IMG/VR virus record: IMGVR_UViG_3300001679_000074
Span: 1 to 22,802 of that record
DNA length: 22,802 nucleotides
Strand: one strand, 5' to 3'
Source of the DNA: a virus
A program made the translations under genes and the position numbers. The notes beneath the pieces are model-generated. The model saw only the letters and a program-made list of their open reading frames with translations, did no database searches and had not been told where the DNA came from. This document shows, piece by piece, positions 8,063-15,483 of this stretch; the first letter of the stretch is position 1; every line of letters begins with the position of its first letter.

Positions 8063-9988
8063 GGTCCCGTCTATGAGCGAGTCAAAGGCACTGTTCATGT
8101 TGCCTTCGATGACAACGCCGAGGGCGGGTAGCTGCTCTTCTAGGTCCGCAACCTGCTCTTCGAGGCTGACGAGTTCGGCTCTGAGCTGCGATGCTTTCTG
8201 AGCATCGTTGGCTTGTTCTGATAGTCTGATGAGATCGTTGGTGAGTTTGATACGCTGCTTGAGGGTGCTGATTTGTAGCTTTCGGGTCTGCCCCTCAATG
8301 TCTGAGAATGTCCCTCTCTTGGCGAGAATATCCGCTCGCCCCTCCGTGTTGAGATCCCTGATATAGTTCTCGCCCGTAACCTCCCGATACTCAAGAGCTA
8401 GATCGATCGCCTGCTTTCTCAGCCTGATGCGTTCTATCTCAAGGTCTTTGAGTTTCTCTTCAAGCTCGCCTACTTCGGTTAGGGAGTTCTTGAGGTTGTC
8501 ATATTGAAGCTGGTTGATCTCTCCCTTGCCGTTGATCTCTTCAGCCTCTTTGCGATGCTTGGCAAGAAGCTTGTTGGCTATCTCTAGGTTCTTCTCTAAT
8601 ATCTCTCTCTGATCGGATAGCTCTTGAGATTGTCTATGAAGCACTCGTACTTGGTCGTAGAGGATGCCCGAGTTTTTCAGGCGAGCTAATTCTATCTCTC
8701 TTTCTCTGCGAGCTATATCCTCAGCCGTAAGCCCGATGCCTTTCTCTGAGAGTTCGGCTTCGAGTTCTGCGATTCTCTCAACATTGATGGCTTTCTGAGC
8801 TTGCTGTTGATCTTTCTTTCTCTGTGCACGATCGGCGATAGCTTCGCCCGCATAGTCGGCTGATCGCTGCGAGAAGTTACTAAAGTCGAAGTTGCGAATG
8901 GACTCGCCAAGGGTTCGCCAGAATGCATAGATGGTTGACAGGGCGTCCATCACCCAGTCATAGACGGTATCTAGCATCTTGCCGATGCCATCAATGCCCT
9001 CAGTGAAGTTGTCAAAGACTTTGGCTCTTGCATCATCTACGCCAGAGAGCCCATGCACCAGTCCTGCCACTGCCTGCACCAGTAACAGAATCACACCAAC
9101 GTATAACCCGTTCTTGAGTATGACGCCGATGCGTATTAACGATGCAAGTAGAGTCTTGATCGCTTCGCTCGCTCGTTTCGCTCCCTTTGCAAACTGATTC
9201 GATCCCATGAGACTGAGGCCAGCTATTGCAGCCGTACCGCCTATCGCCGGCCCTGTCAGCCTGTTCTCATTGAGCTTGCCGAGGATCGATGTAAACAGAT
9301 TGATGGCCGGACCCAGAACCGAATTGATCGTTCTGGCTACCTCAGCCAATGAATCGTTGAGGGTTGAGAACAACCGACTAAAGTTGTTGCGGCTAAAGAT
9401 GGGGCTCTGACTGTCGGCGATGTAGTCTGCACGCTGAGATTGAGTCAGCCTTCGGAACTCAGCAGGCGATGCGCCGATCAGCGGGCCAAGCGTCTCAGAG
9501 ATTTCACCCGAGATAATGGCCCTCTGGACCGATTTGGCGATCTCATCAACACCTGCCGTAGATCGCTGAGCCAATCCACTGATGGCCTCGTTGAGTCTGA
9601 GTGTCTGATCTTCTGCCAGACCCAATACAGCCGTATAGCCCTGGAACTGAGTGACCTGAGCCCGGGTAAAGCCGCTGGCTCTTCCGAGTTCCGTGGCCTG
9701 CCTTCTCAGAGATTCACGGAAGTTGTCTGATAGTTTGGTGTTGCGGGTCAGCGAGTCTGCGAGGTTAGTCTCTGCCCGCTCTAATGCCTCGAACTGAACT
9801 ACCGCCTGTCTCAGAGTCGCAGTTGATACGAGCCCCGCAAACAGATTGCGGAAACCGTTACCTAGCCTGCTGACTTGCTGTTGAGTCTGGCTTACGGTCT
9901 GATTGAGCTGATTGAACTGGGCGTTGACTTGTTGGAGTAACGCCTGATTCTGGATGCTGATGTTGATGAGGGCGTTGAGGTTCGCCAT
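8060..9988 (-). CDS. Tape measure protein, N-terminal 642 codons (tail length determinant)
   Basis: The tape measure sets tail length and is ejected ahead of the DNA. The N-terminus is Gln/Asn-rich coiled coil (about 10-45). It is followed by FRNLFAGLVSTATLRQAV and helical segments with LGRASGFTRAQV and RSTAGVDEIAKSVQRAI, typical of these proteins. A hydrophobic, probably membrane-inserting stretch lies at about 284-311. Heptad-rich coiled coil fills about 395-620. The frame ends at TAG in SAFDSLIDGT-stop, exactly where related proteins continue into a SVSEAFSDM-like helix, and that helix is encoded right after the TAG. Read through, the product would be 801 positions long. The start overlaps the end of the chaperone T frame by 131 bases. 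The start is ATG with only a weak upstream GAAGAA. Confidence 0.88.
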   Translation of the reverse strand: MANLNALINISIQNQALLQQVNAQFNQLNQTVSQTQQQVSRLGNGFRNLFAGLVSTATLRQAVVQFEALERAETNLADSLTRNTKLSDNFRESLRRQATELGRASGFTRAQVTQFQGYTAVLGLAEDQTLRLNEAISGLAQRSTAGVDEIAKSVQRAIISGEISETLGPLIGASPAEFRRLTQSQRADYIADSQSPIFSRNNFSRLFSTLNDSLAEVARTINSVLGPAINLFTSILGKLNENRLTGPAIGGTAAIAGLSLMGSNQFAKGAKRASEAIKTLLASLIRIGVILKNGLYVGVILLLVQAVAGLVHGLSGVDDARAKVFDNFTEGIDGIGKMLDTVYDWVMDALSTIYAFWRTLGESIRNFDFSNFSQRSADYAGEAIADRAQRKKDQQQAQKAINVERIAELEAELSEKGIGLTAEDIARREREIELARLKNSGILYDQVRVLHRQSQELSDQREILEKNLEIANKLLAKHRKEAEEINGKGEINQLQYDNLKNSLTEVGELEEKLKDLEIERIRLRKQAIDLALEYREVTGENYIRDLNTEGRADILAKRGTFSDIEGQTRKLQISTLKQRIKLTNDLIRLSEQANDAQKASQLRAELVSLEEQVADLEEQLPALGVVIEGNMNSAFDSLIDGT

Positions 9989-10364
9989 TCTTGTTCTTCA
10001 CTCGCTGCGGTCTATTTCTCCTTTCCGCTTTTTCTGCATTCGCCTGATGCATCGAACCTGCGAAGGAATGGAACATAGAGCCAAGGTCTTTCTGTACCTT
10101 GTTCTTCCGTGGTTTGCCCTGTAATTCCTCTATCTCATCTTGCAGTGCCATCTTGTTACGCTCCAGCAGCTTGACTTGACGTTCACGCTGCTTGCTGCCA
10201 TCCTCGCTCATCATGGGGATTGAACACTGATGGCGGATGGCATCATCGATCTCTTGGATGACGCAGAGGTAGTAGAAGATCAGCATTCGCTGATAGCTGT
10301 AGCGATGTAACACATGGTCATAGCTGTGACCATGCCTGATGAGCGTGTTGATTATGGTTTCGGG
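9858..10364 (-). CDS. Tail assembly chaperone, T frame (probable -1 frameshift extension)
   Basis: This frame follows the G-type chaperone gene and precedes the tape measure, the place of the lambda T frame. Relative to G it is the -1 frame. Its only standard start codon near the beginning is GTG 10313, with no ribosome site. The upstream codons in the same frame read PETIINTLIRHGHSYDHV and look like part of the protein, so I extend it to the CCC codon at 10364, near the end of G. The 168-residue part begins with hydrophobic helices (RMLIFYYLCVIQEI) and becomes very basic and Gln-rich. Its last 43 codons overlap the tape measure start. The exact slip site is not certain: CCCGAAA is near-slippery but not canonical. 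Confidence 0.6.
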   Translation of the reverse strand, partial: PETIINTLIRHGHSYDHVLHRYSYQRMLIFYYLCVIQEIDDAIRHQCSIPMMSEDGSKQRERQVKLLERNKMALQDEIEELQGKPRKNKVQKDLGSMFHSFAGSMHQANAEKAERRNRPQRVKNKNGEPQRPHQHQHPESGVTPTSQRPVQSAQSDRKPDSTASQQAR

Positions 10365-10744
10365 ACTGACTCGTTCTCTGGTGTTGCCTTGGCTATGGCC
10401 TCGCCCACTCTCGTAAAGAGAGATTGCCAGGCAGCAACGTTTGACGAGGTAAAATTTAGCTCAATGACCGCCTCAGCCAGCTTGAGAACAAAGGGAACGG
10501 GCAACGCCTTTACATCATTCAGACTCTCGCCATCTACTTTGATCTCGCAGAGTTGAGAGATCACGGTATCCATGCCCGAGATCATGGGACCGATGCTGTT
10601 CTGCATGGCCATGTAGACAAGCTCCATGAATACGGTTTCGATCTTGGTTACATCGCCCCACGTAGCCGCCCGAACAACGGCAACTACTTTCTTGTCTGCG
10701 ATGGTTTCTTCTACGGTCTTGGTTTCGAGTACGGATTCAAACAT
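10352..10744 (-). CDS. Tail assembly chaperone, G-type, 130 aa
   Basis: Such chaperones bind the tape measure and recruit tail tube subunits during assembly. The protein is mostly alpha-helical, begins MFESVLETKTVEETIADKKV and has a Val/Leu/Ala-rich core (PFVLKLAEAVIELNF). This fits the small helical chaperone found between the tube protein and the tape measure in most siphoviruses. It sits just downstream of a strong intrinsic terminator, so it is probably expressed at lower level than the tube protein. The end (ESVPKP then TAA) overlaps the T frame. Assignment rests mainly on gene order, size and the overlapping second frame. Confidence 0.68.
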   Translation of the reverse strand: MFESVLETKTVEETIADKKVVAVVRAATWGDVTKIETVFMELVYMAMQNSIGPMISGMDTVISQLCEIKVDGESLNDVKALPVPFVLKLAEAVIELNFTSSNVAAWQSLFTRVGEAIAKATPENESVPKP

Positions 10745-10753
10745 GGGAACTCC

Positions 10754-10801
10754 AAAAAAGACAGCAGCAGAGGGCCGAGGCTCCAGACCCCCTACTGCTG
10801 C
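10754..10801 (-). terminator. Intrinsic terminator / attenuator after tail tube gene
   Basis: On the minus strand GCAGCAGTAGGG (10801-10790) pairs with CCCTCTGCTGC (10774-10764). This makes an 11-bp GC-rich stem with one bulged T and a 15-base loop, followed at once by TCTTTTTT (10761-10754). It lies in the 104-base gap between the tail tube stop (10849) and the chaperone start (10744). The structure is that of a rho-independent terminator and should reduce transcription into the chaperone and tape measure genes. Confidence 0.8.
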
Positions 10802-10848
10802 AAGTGCAATGGTTGTACGTATGCAGTTTTTACGAGCCTCTTAGTCTG

Positions 10849-11619
10849 TTATCGCCACATACGCCAAGTGCCGTAAGGCTGGGTGGCACTGTTGGTGGCG
10901 AGTATGTCGATTCTGAACGGCATGTTTGAGTAGTCCGTATCGCCGATGGACAGCGAACCGTTGGCACTGATCGTGGCACTCGTTCCGTTCCATTCGTAGA
11001 CCTCTCCCGAGTTACCGATGACGCTGATGTAGAAGCTGTCGATCTCTTGAATGTTGGTTACGGTTCCGGGGTAGAACTGCTCTCCCTCGATTGCGCCGTA
11101 GTCGTACTCAATGCTGATCGTGTCCGAATCTTCAACTATTGCAGATCCCGCCAAGAAGGTGATGATGCCCTGCTCATAGTCAAGCTCGTAATCGGTTCCC
11201 TCTGTCAGAGAAGTAGAACCCTCTGCTGCGGTGAAGGTACCGTTTGTAATGTTGCGATGACTGAGCTTGAGGCTCTTACCAACAAGAGCCGTTACATCGG
11301 TCGATGCCTGCGATCCGCTCGTCTGGGAATAGGCGATCGCATCGGCACTGGATCCGAAAAACAGACCCATGTTGTCTGAGTTGAACTCATCGAGCGTGAA
11401 CTCAAGGGTGAACTCTTCCCCGATTTTGTCTTTACGATCCTTGCGGCGTTTGCCGGACCAGCTTGTATAGTGGTCCAGGTACTCGGGGTTGTTGTTCATG
11501 GTTACGTTTGTTGCATTACCAAGGATGTTGTAGGCACTGGCTCCACTCTTGCGAATGTAGATGCGTACTCCACCCAATAGGTAGTTATCATTGTCTGGTG
11601 CTGTCTCCGTTATTGACAT
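10849..11619 (-). CDS. Major tail tube protein, 256 aa
   Basis: This would be the abundant subunit that polymerises into the tail tube. The protein is acidic and beta-rich. Its central region (about 110-180) has VTALVGKSLKLSHRNI, TSLTEGTDYELDYEQGIITFL and then DSDTISIEYDYG, a pattern seen in many phage tube proteins (an Ig-like or tube-fold insertion with TEGTDYxLDYxxGxI). It lies between the tail terminator-like gene and the chaperone, the standard order. A strong terminator follows the stop, consistent with a highly expressed product. The start ATG 11619 is preceded by GGAG about 12 bases upstream and by a purine run next to the ATG. The family call is well supported by position and pattern. 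Confidence 0.82.
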   Translation of the reverse strand: MSITETAPDNDNYLLGGVRIYIRKSGASAYNILGNATNVTMNNNPEYLDHYTSWSGKRRKDRKDKIGEEFTLEFTLDEFNSDNMGLFFGSSADAIAYSQTSGSQASTDVTALVGKSLKLSHRNITNGTFTAAEGSTSLTEGTDYELDYEQGIITFLAGSAIVEDSDTISIEYDYGAIEGEQFYPGTVTNIQEIDSFYISVIGNSGEVYEWNGTSATISANGSLSIGDTDYSNMPFRIDILATNSATQPYGTWRMWR

Positions 11620-11648
11620 TCTCTCTTACTCCAAAATTCTACGCTCTT

Positions 11649-12080
11649 TTATTTCGCTCGCTTTCTCAGTCGCCTGTAACGAACGTCATATATCAATACA
11701 TACTTCACACTCTGCATACCTTCTTTATCCGTGTAGATCACTTGGTTCTGCAAAGGGGCTATGCCGTTACAAAGCTGCTGTAACGGCTTGTAGCTGTCTA
11801 CTGAATCGAGTATCAGATCCAGCGTCTTGCATCCCTCTTCGATGCCCGCCATATCCGTTCTGAGGGATGAGGCACGCTGAAAGGCGATGTAGACGTTGAA
11901 GCGGTACTCCCGGTACTGGCTGCTCTCGGTGATGGCGATTTCCTCGCCGGGTTCGATGTAGCAGTTGTTCTCTTCGATGTATTCGGGATCGACAGGGCCG
12001 ACTCTGATATCAGCCCATGACAGTTCATTGGTGTTGAGGGCGTCATAGAACCCGCTCAGGATGCTCGATAGGTTGCTCAT
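11649..12080 (-). CDS. Tail terminator-like protein, 143 aa
   Basis: This is a small alpha/beta protein located just before the tail tube gene, where the ring-shaped tail terminator or tail-to-head joining protein is normally encoded. Visible features are a helical N-terminus (LSSILSGFYDALNTN), a central strand-rich part (REYRFNVYIAFQRA) and helices around EEGCKTLDLILDSV. The end is strongly basic (RYRRLRKRAK). Start ATG 12080 overlaps the upstream stop as ATGA. The fold is compatible with terminator families such as DUF3168, but there is no unmistakable motif, so the role comes mostly from gene order and size. Confidence 0.6.
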   Translation of the reverse strand: MSNLSSILSGFYDALNTNELSWADIRVGPVDPEYIEENNCYIEPGEEIAITESSQYREYRFNVYIAFQRASSLRTDMAGIEEGCKTLDLILDSVDSYKPLQQLCNGIAPLQNQVIYTDKEGMQSVKYVLIYDVRYRRLRKRAK

Positions 12081-12502
12081 GGCCTGCGGCTCTCCCTGCG
12101 GAATACATCGCCAAGAGACTTGCGAACCTCAGCCGCCAGCAGTTTGTCTGCTCTCTCGATTCCATACTCAAACCATCCTCTGCGGCTGTTCTGGATTGAG
12201 CCGTAGAAGGCGGGCTCGCCTCCATAGGCGTTGCGGTCCACAAAGACAGCCAGGCGGCCAGCCTCGGCTACCTTGGCCCTCTTGGGGTAGCTCCTGATCC
12301 TCAGAGAGCTTTGCAGATTGCCTGTGACCCTTCCGAGGGTGCGGGGGCCTGTCTGACTCAGAGCAGCTTCTATGAAGCCCCTGCGGTACTTGTGAGCGAT
12401 CTGGGGCAGCTTCTGTGACAAGCTGTAGAACGCCCCATCAACAATCGAGTTGAAGCCGTCCCGAGTCGCCAGCCGTCCTGATGTTTGAACCCTTACATTC
12501 AT
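12077..12502 (-). CDS. Neck / tail completion protein (HK97 gp10-like), 141 aa
   Basis: I place the start at ATG 12502 (MNVRVQTSG) because it overlaps the upstream stop as ATGA. A further 19 in-frame codons back to ATG 12559 would overlap the connector gene heavily. The protein is basic and has the pattern of gp10-type neck proteins: an N-terminal helix (SLSQKLPQIAHKYRRGFIEAAL), a PRTLGRVTGNLQSSLRI segment (these proteins usually carry a T-G-x-L-x-x-S-I motif), a strand region and a YGIERADKLLAAEV helix. It would act in joining head and tail. It is flanked by a connector and a tail terminator-like gene. Confidence 0.68.
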   Translation of the reverse strand: MNVRVQTSGRLATRDGFNSIVDGAFYSLSQKLPQIAHKYRRGFIEAALSQTGPRTLGRVTGNLQSSLRIRSYPKRAKVAEAGRLAVFVDRNAYGGEPAFYGSIQNSRRGWFEYGIERADKLLAAEVRKSLGDVFRRESRRP

Positions 12503-13137
12503 GCGGGGATGAACTCCCTGCGGTAGCTGTCTAGAACCTCTCTCACCATCGGAAGCCAAGTCAGAGGCTGACTGCGGGTAACGGATCCGGTGCGATCGGT
12601 TACAGAGTCGATGCCCGCCTTTGTCCTGTTGGCATACTCAAAGTTGAGTTGCGTGAGAATCGCCTGGGCCAAGTCGTCTGGCAGCGGAGTCGAGGAATAT
12701 CCCTCTGATGCGTAGTCGTAGGGATCTGCTCCGAAGGGGCTGTAACCGCCCGCATAGGTGACGAGGTACCGCCGATGTCCCCAGTCCGCCTGTCCCTTGA
12801 GGATGATGCTGTTCTCTTCTACAAAGTACGCATCAGAGCTAACAAGATTCGTAGCTGCGAACTCATAATCATGGAATGCCTGGATGCTCTCAACATTGGC
12901 TATGGGTAGCCGGGTTGGATAGAGCCTCTTGCCGACAGGAGCAAGGTTCTCTGAGAAGCTGTTAGACCACTGCAACAGGACATTGATATGGGTCTCGGCT
13001 CGTTTGATGATGCCGTTCAGGATAATGTAGACAGCGTGCTTATTAGCTTCTTTGCCGTAGTTGGTGCTTTCTGATTTGGCAAACCACTCGGTCAGGATCT
13101 CATCGGTAAACAGATTGGGCGTAACCGTGTAGCTCAT
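12499..13137 (-). CDS. Head-tail connector (gp6/gp15-like adaptor), 212 aa
   Basis: This is a probable ring-forming adaptor that docks under the portal. The first 60 residues are helical (VYIILNGIIKRAETHIN). There follows a strand region containing YPTRLPIANVESI, which matches the 'L-P..P-i-..I' pattern common in these adaptors. Then come WGHRRYLVTYAGGY and PLPDDLAQAILTQLNFEYANR, which is the classical P-x-D-L-x-x-A-h-x-x-h motif of gp6-like connectors. The start overlaps the upstream stop as ATGA. Position two genes after the capsid supports the call. Family placement rests on the two motifs; ring formation is inferred from relatives. Confidence 0.8.
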   Translation of the reverse strand: MSYTVTPNLFTDEILTEWFAKSESTNYGKEANKHAVYIILNGIIKRAETHINVLLQWSNSFSENLAPVGKRLYPTRLPIANVESIQAFHDYEFAATNLVSSDAYFVEENSIILKGQADWGHRRYLVTYAGGYSPFGADPYDYASEGYSSTPLPDDLAQAILTQLNFEYANRTKAGIDSVTDRTGSVTRSQPLTWLPMVREVLDSYRREFIPA

Positions 13138-13364
13138 TCGTATTCGTCTGCCTCGTAAGCGTCGTACTCATCGAGAGCATCGAACTCGATAGCTCTTGTC
13201 TCGTCTGTGAAGCTCTGTATGTACGGCTGTTTCTGCTCAATGAATCCATCGGGGAACTTGGCTGCCTCGTCTTCCGATAGCTGGGCCTCTTGTCCCTTGC
13301 TGAACTCTCCGAGCCCATCCACGTAGATGCTCTTGATGACTCTGTATTTGTTAATGTTTTTCAT
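13134..13364 (-). CDS. Small acidic head protein, 76 aa
   Basis: The gene lies directly after the major capsid gene and starts at ATG 13364, six bases after a perfect AGGAGG (13374-13369), the strongest ribosome site of the operon together with the one of the first gene. The N-terminal half (KYRVIKSIYVDGLGEFSKGQEAQ) resembles a small beta-barrel seen in short proteins between capsid and connector genes. The C-terminal 25 residues are very acidic (DALDEYDAYEADEYE). It might be a capsid accessory or decoration protein. The function is not known. Confidence 0.62.
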   Translation of the reverse strand: MKNINKYRVIKSIYVDGLGEFSKGQEAQLSEDEAAKFPDGFIEQKQPYIQSFTDETRAIEFDALDEYDAYEADEYE

Positions 13365-13378
13365 GTGGCCTCCTAAAT

Positions 13379-13406
13379 CCTCAACGAGCCTTTCGACTCG
13401 CCAAGG
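13379..13406 (-). promoter_or_regulatory. GAAA-tetraloop stem-loop after capsid gene
   Basis: The minus-strand transcript can pair CCTTGGCGAGTC (13406-13395) with GGCTCGTTGAGG (13390-13379) around a GAAA tetraloop. This is a 12-bp stem with several G-U pairs. It lies between the capsid stop (13437) and the AGGAGG of the next gene. There is no T-run behind it, so it is a poor terminator. A more likely role is a 3' end protector or processing site for capsid mRNA, or a modest attenuator. Confidence 0.5.
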
Positions 13407-13436
13407 GTGTTGTTATCTCATTGGGGTAAATGAGGG

Positions 13437-14675
13437 TTATGCTGGGTTGACGATTCGGGCGATAGCGCTCGGGTCAGTCACCTTGAAGTCAAACTCCGAG
13501 TGCAGTCTCCATGCGGAGATCGCAGCATCGAAGTTGTAGAACGGGTCGTAGGCCAAACTAATCTGACCTGTTACGCCGATAGCACCCGCTCTGCGAAGGT
13601 TGCCGAAGTACATGAGCGCATCAACCTCGGAGCCCTCGTTGAGAGAGGCTTCGGAGTTGGGGCCGATGATCTCAAGCGGCCTGATCGGGTAGCCGAACAA
13701 CGTACCGAATGGCGACTCGTTGAAGCCCATACGGATGACCGGCTGCCCAGTTGTATCCTTGAGGCTGTGGAGCGAATTCAAGGTTCTGCGGTTGCAGTAC
13801 CAAGCGGTATCGCCATCAAAGGCATAAGTCTCAACGAGATTCATGCAGGCGATGAGAGCATCAACGCCCTTCGGGTTGGCATCGTCGGGAGTACCGGATG
13901 CGTTGACCTTGAAGAGATCGCCAAGAGCCCCGAGGGTTACTTCGCTGATGTTGCCGTCATTCTCGTATCCGGTGATGCCGCCGTTGTCAGCATCAGATGC
14001 TCCGGTGCCTCTCCAGATTACGTAATCTTCCCTGTAACCGTGGGCTCTCACGAGTCCCCTACCGATGATGTCAGCGATGCTGAAACGGGACTGGTTGAGA
14101 ATAGACTGAGAAGCCTGCGATAACGCCTTGATCACCTTGGGGTCAAGGGTCACGGTGTCGTAAGCCTCTTTGCTTACAGCAGCGCTGACGCCCTCTGCCT
14201 TGAACTGAGCGGTTGTACCGCCATCGTTGAAGGGAAGCTCCAGACTACCGCCATCGATGGTGTAAACATCGTGGTACTGCCTGGACTGTCCGTAAGTGTT
14301 GAAGCGATCTTGAAGCGTGTTGCTGAAGAGTTCGGGCACAAGGTGTCCGCCCTCGGCATCGGTGCCTACGTTGGCGTAGTCAGCCTTGGCTAGCGAGTCT
14401 TTGCGAAGCTGACTCTGCTTACCCTTGCTGATATGTCCGTCCAGAACAGCATCGGTGATGAAGCTGACAAACTCATCGGCCTGCTCATTGCTGTCCCAGA
14501 ACTTTGTTTTGAGTGGTGCCTTGCCGCTGGTGGCTATTTTCTCGTAAGCCTCTAGTCTCTCGGCAAGTTTCTTTACTTCGGATTTAGTAGCTGTCTCTGT
14601 CTCGCTCTGCTCGATACGATCGTTAAGCTCACTAATCTCCTTGCTCAGGTTGTTTAGTATCTCCGGTGTTTCCAT
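13437..14675 (-). CDS. Major capsid protein, HK97 fold, 412 aa
   Basis: This is the main shell protein. Residues 1-50 form an acidic, Glu/Lys-rich coiled coil like the scaffolding delta domain that the prohead protease removes. At about residues 103-120 stands the sequence VGTDAEGGHLVPELFSNTL, the typical start of the HK97 core with its N-arm. The rest follows the family pattern (SLELPFNDGGTTAQF, VTLDPKVIKALSQASQSIL, spine-helix region, and YDPFYNFDAAISAWRLHSEFDFKV at the end, cited here as the segments YDPFYNF and WRLHSEFDFKV). The start ATG 14675 lies inside the protease gene, overlapping it by 44 bases, after a GAGAG-type site. It is the best supported gene of the head module with the portal. 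Confidence 0.92.
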   Translation of the reverse strand: METPEILNNLSKEISELNDRIEQSETETATKSEVKKLAERLEAYEKIATSGKAPLKTKFWDSNEQADEFVSFITDAVLDGHISKGKQSQLRKDSLAKADYANVGTDAEGGHLVPELFSNTLQDRFNTYGQSRQYHDVYTIDGGSLELPFNDGGTTAQFKAEGVSAAVSKEAYDTVTLDPKVIKALSQASQSILNQSRFSIADIIGRGLVRAHGYREDYVIWRGTGASDADNGGITGYENDGNISEVTLGALGDLFKVNASGTPDDANPKGVDALIACMNLVETYAFDGDTAWYCNRRTLNSLHSLKDTTGQPVIRMGFNESPFGTLFGYPIRPLEIIGPNSEASLNEGSEVDALMYFGNLRRAGAIGVTGQISLAYDPFYNFDAAISAWRLHSEFDFKVTDPSAIARIVNPA

Positions 14676-15483
14676 TTTCTATGTACTCTCTATTTTTCAT
14701 GTTTTTTACTTTCGATAGGATTTCCATGAGTTGCTTATCCAATTCGATATCAGACTGATCCGGGGTGGACTCGCCGGGCTCGTCAGTCTCGTTAGCCTCA
14801 GCGGTCTTGGTGGTGACTATCTCATCGAGACGGTTCTCAATCGCATCGATGGCCGATGCGGAATCCGTGAGAGCGGCTTCGATACGGTCGAAACGCTCTA
14901 TGAGTATGTTGATCTGTTCCATATTCATCTGTTCTTCCTGCTCATCTGTCTCTCGTTCTGCCTTGATGCTCAGCGCTACGGGATTCGCAGGCAGAGAAAC
15001 GACGCTTACCTCGGTGAGTTCCGTAACGAGGTACCGAAATCCTTCTATCTTGCCGTTTTTCTCGATTGTCTCTGCCTCTGTGACGGATGCGCCGATTGAA
15101 AAACTCAGGCGTCCAGCCTTCTCTGCTACCTGCCTCCACTCTCGGGCTAGCTCTGTATCAAGCCATTCCCATTCCATAAAGACAGCAGGCACCGATTCGC
15201 CCTTGATAACAGCCGTACCCGCATAGATAACCTTGGCAAAGCCGACTTGAGGCGGCTTCCCATCGGGCAGCTTGCGGAGATGCGAACTCAGGACTGGGAG
15301 CGGGTTTGTCTCGTTGTAACGAGGCCAGCTCATTCCCTTGACAACGACTACATCGCCATCGGCATCTGGGATCTCAGCAGTGATGAGGGCACGCATGATG
15401 CCGCCCTCCATTTTCTCGATACGACCAAGGGGTACCTCAATCGTCTTGATTATCGTCTTCTTGATTTCCTTTTCTAGTTTCAT
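14632..15483 (-). CDS. Prohead maturation protease (S78-like) with C-terminal scaffold-like tail, 283 aa
   Basis: This enzyme cleaves the scaffold portion of capsid subunits during head maturation. The catalytic domain covers about residues 15-170: DADGDVV near 40-46, His68 in LSSHLRKLP, the probable nucleophile Ser129 in LSFSIGA, and Glu158 in LTEVSVVSLPANP, the family's third-residue segment. Residues about 180-283 are acidic and helical, as in fused protease-scaffolds. I use ATG 15483; a GTG at 15492 in frame would add three residues. It overlaps the portal end by 47 bases. The stop is TAG followed at once by TGA, the only TAG terminator among the structural genes here. Confidence 0.85.
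   Translation of the reverse strand: MKLEKEIKKTIIKTIEVPLGRIEKMEGGIMRALITAEIPDADGDVVVVKGMSWPRYNETNPLPVLSSHLRKLPDGKPPQVGFAKVIYAGTAVIKGESVPAVFMEWEWLDTELAREWRQVAEKAGRLSFSIGASVTEAETIEKNGKIEGFRYLVTELTEVSVVSLPANPVALSIKAERETDEQEEQMNMEQINILIERFDRIEAALTDSASAIDAIENRLDEIVTTKTAEANETDEPGESTPDQSDIELDKQLMEILSKVKNMKNREYIENGNTGDTKQPEQGD

Noticed and set aside
13500-14123. 207-codon open frame on the plus strand opposite the capsid gene
   Set aside because: It lies fully antisense to a confidently assigned HK97-type capsid gene and has no recognisable domain, so it is best explained as a by-product of the codon use of the true gene.
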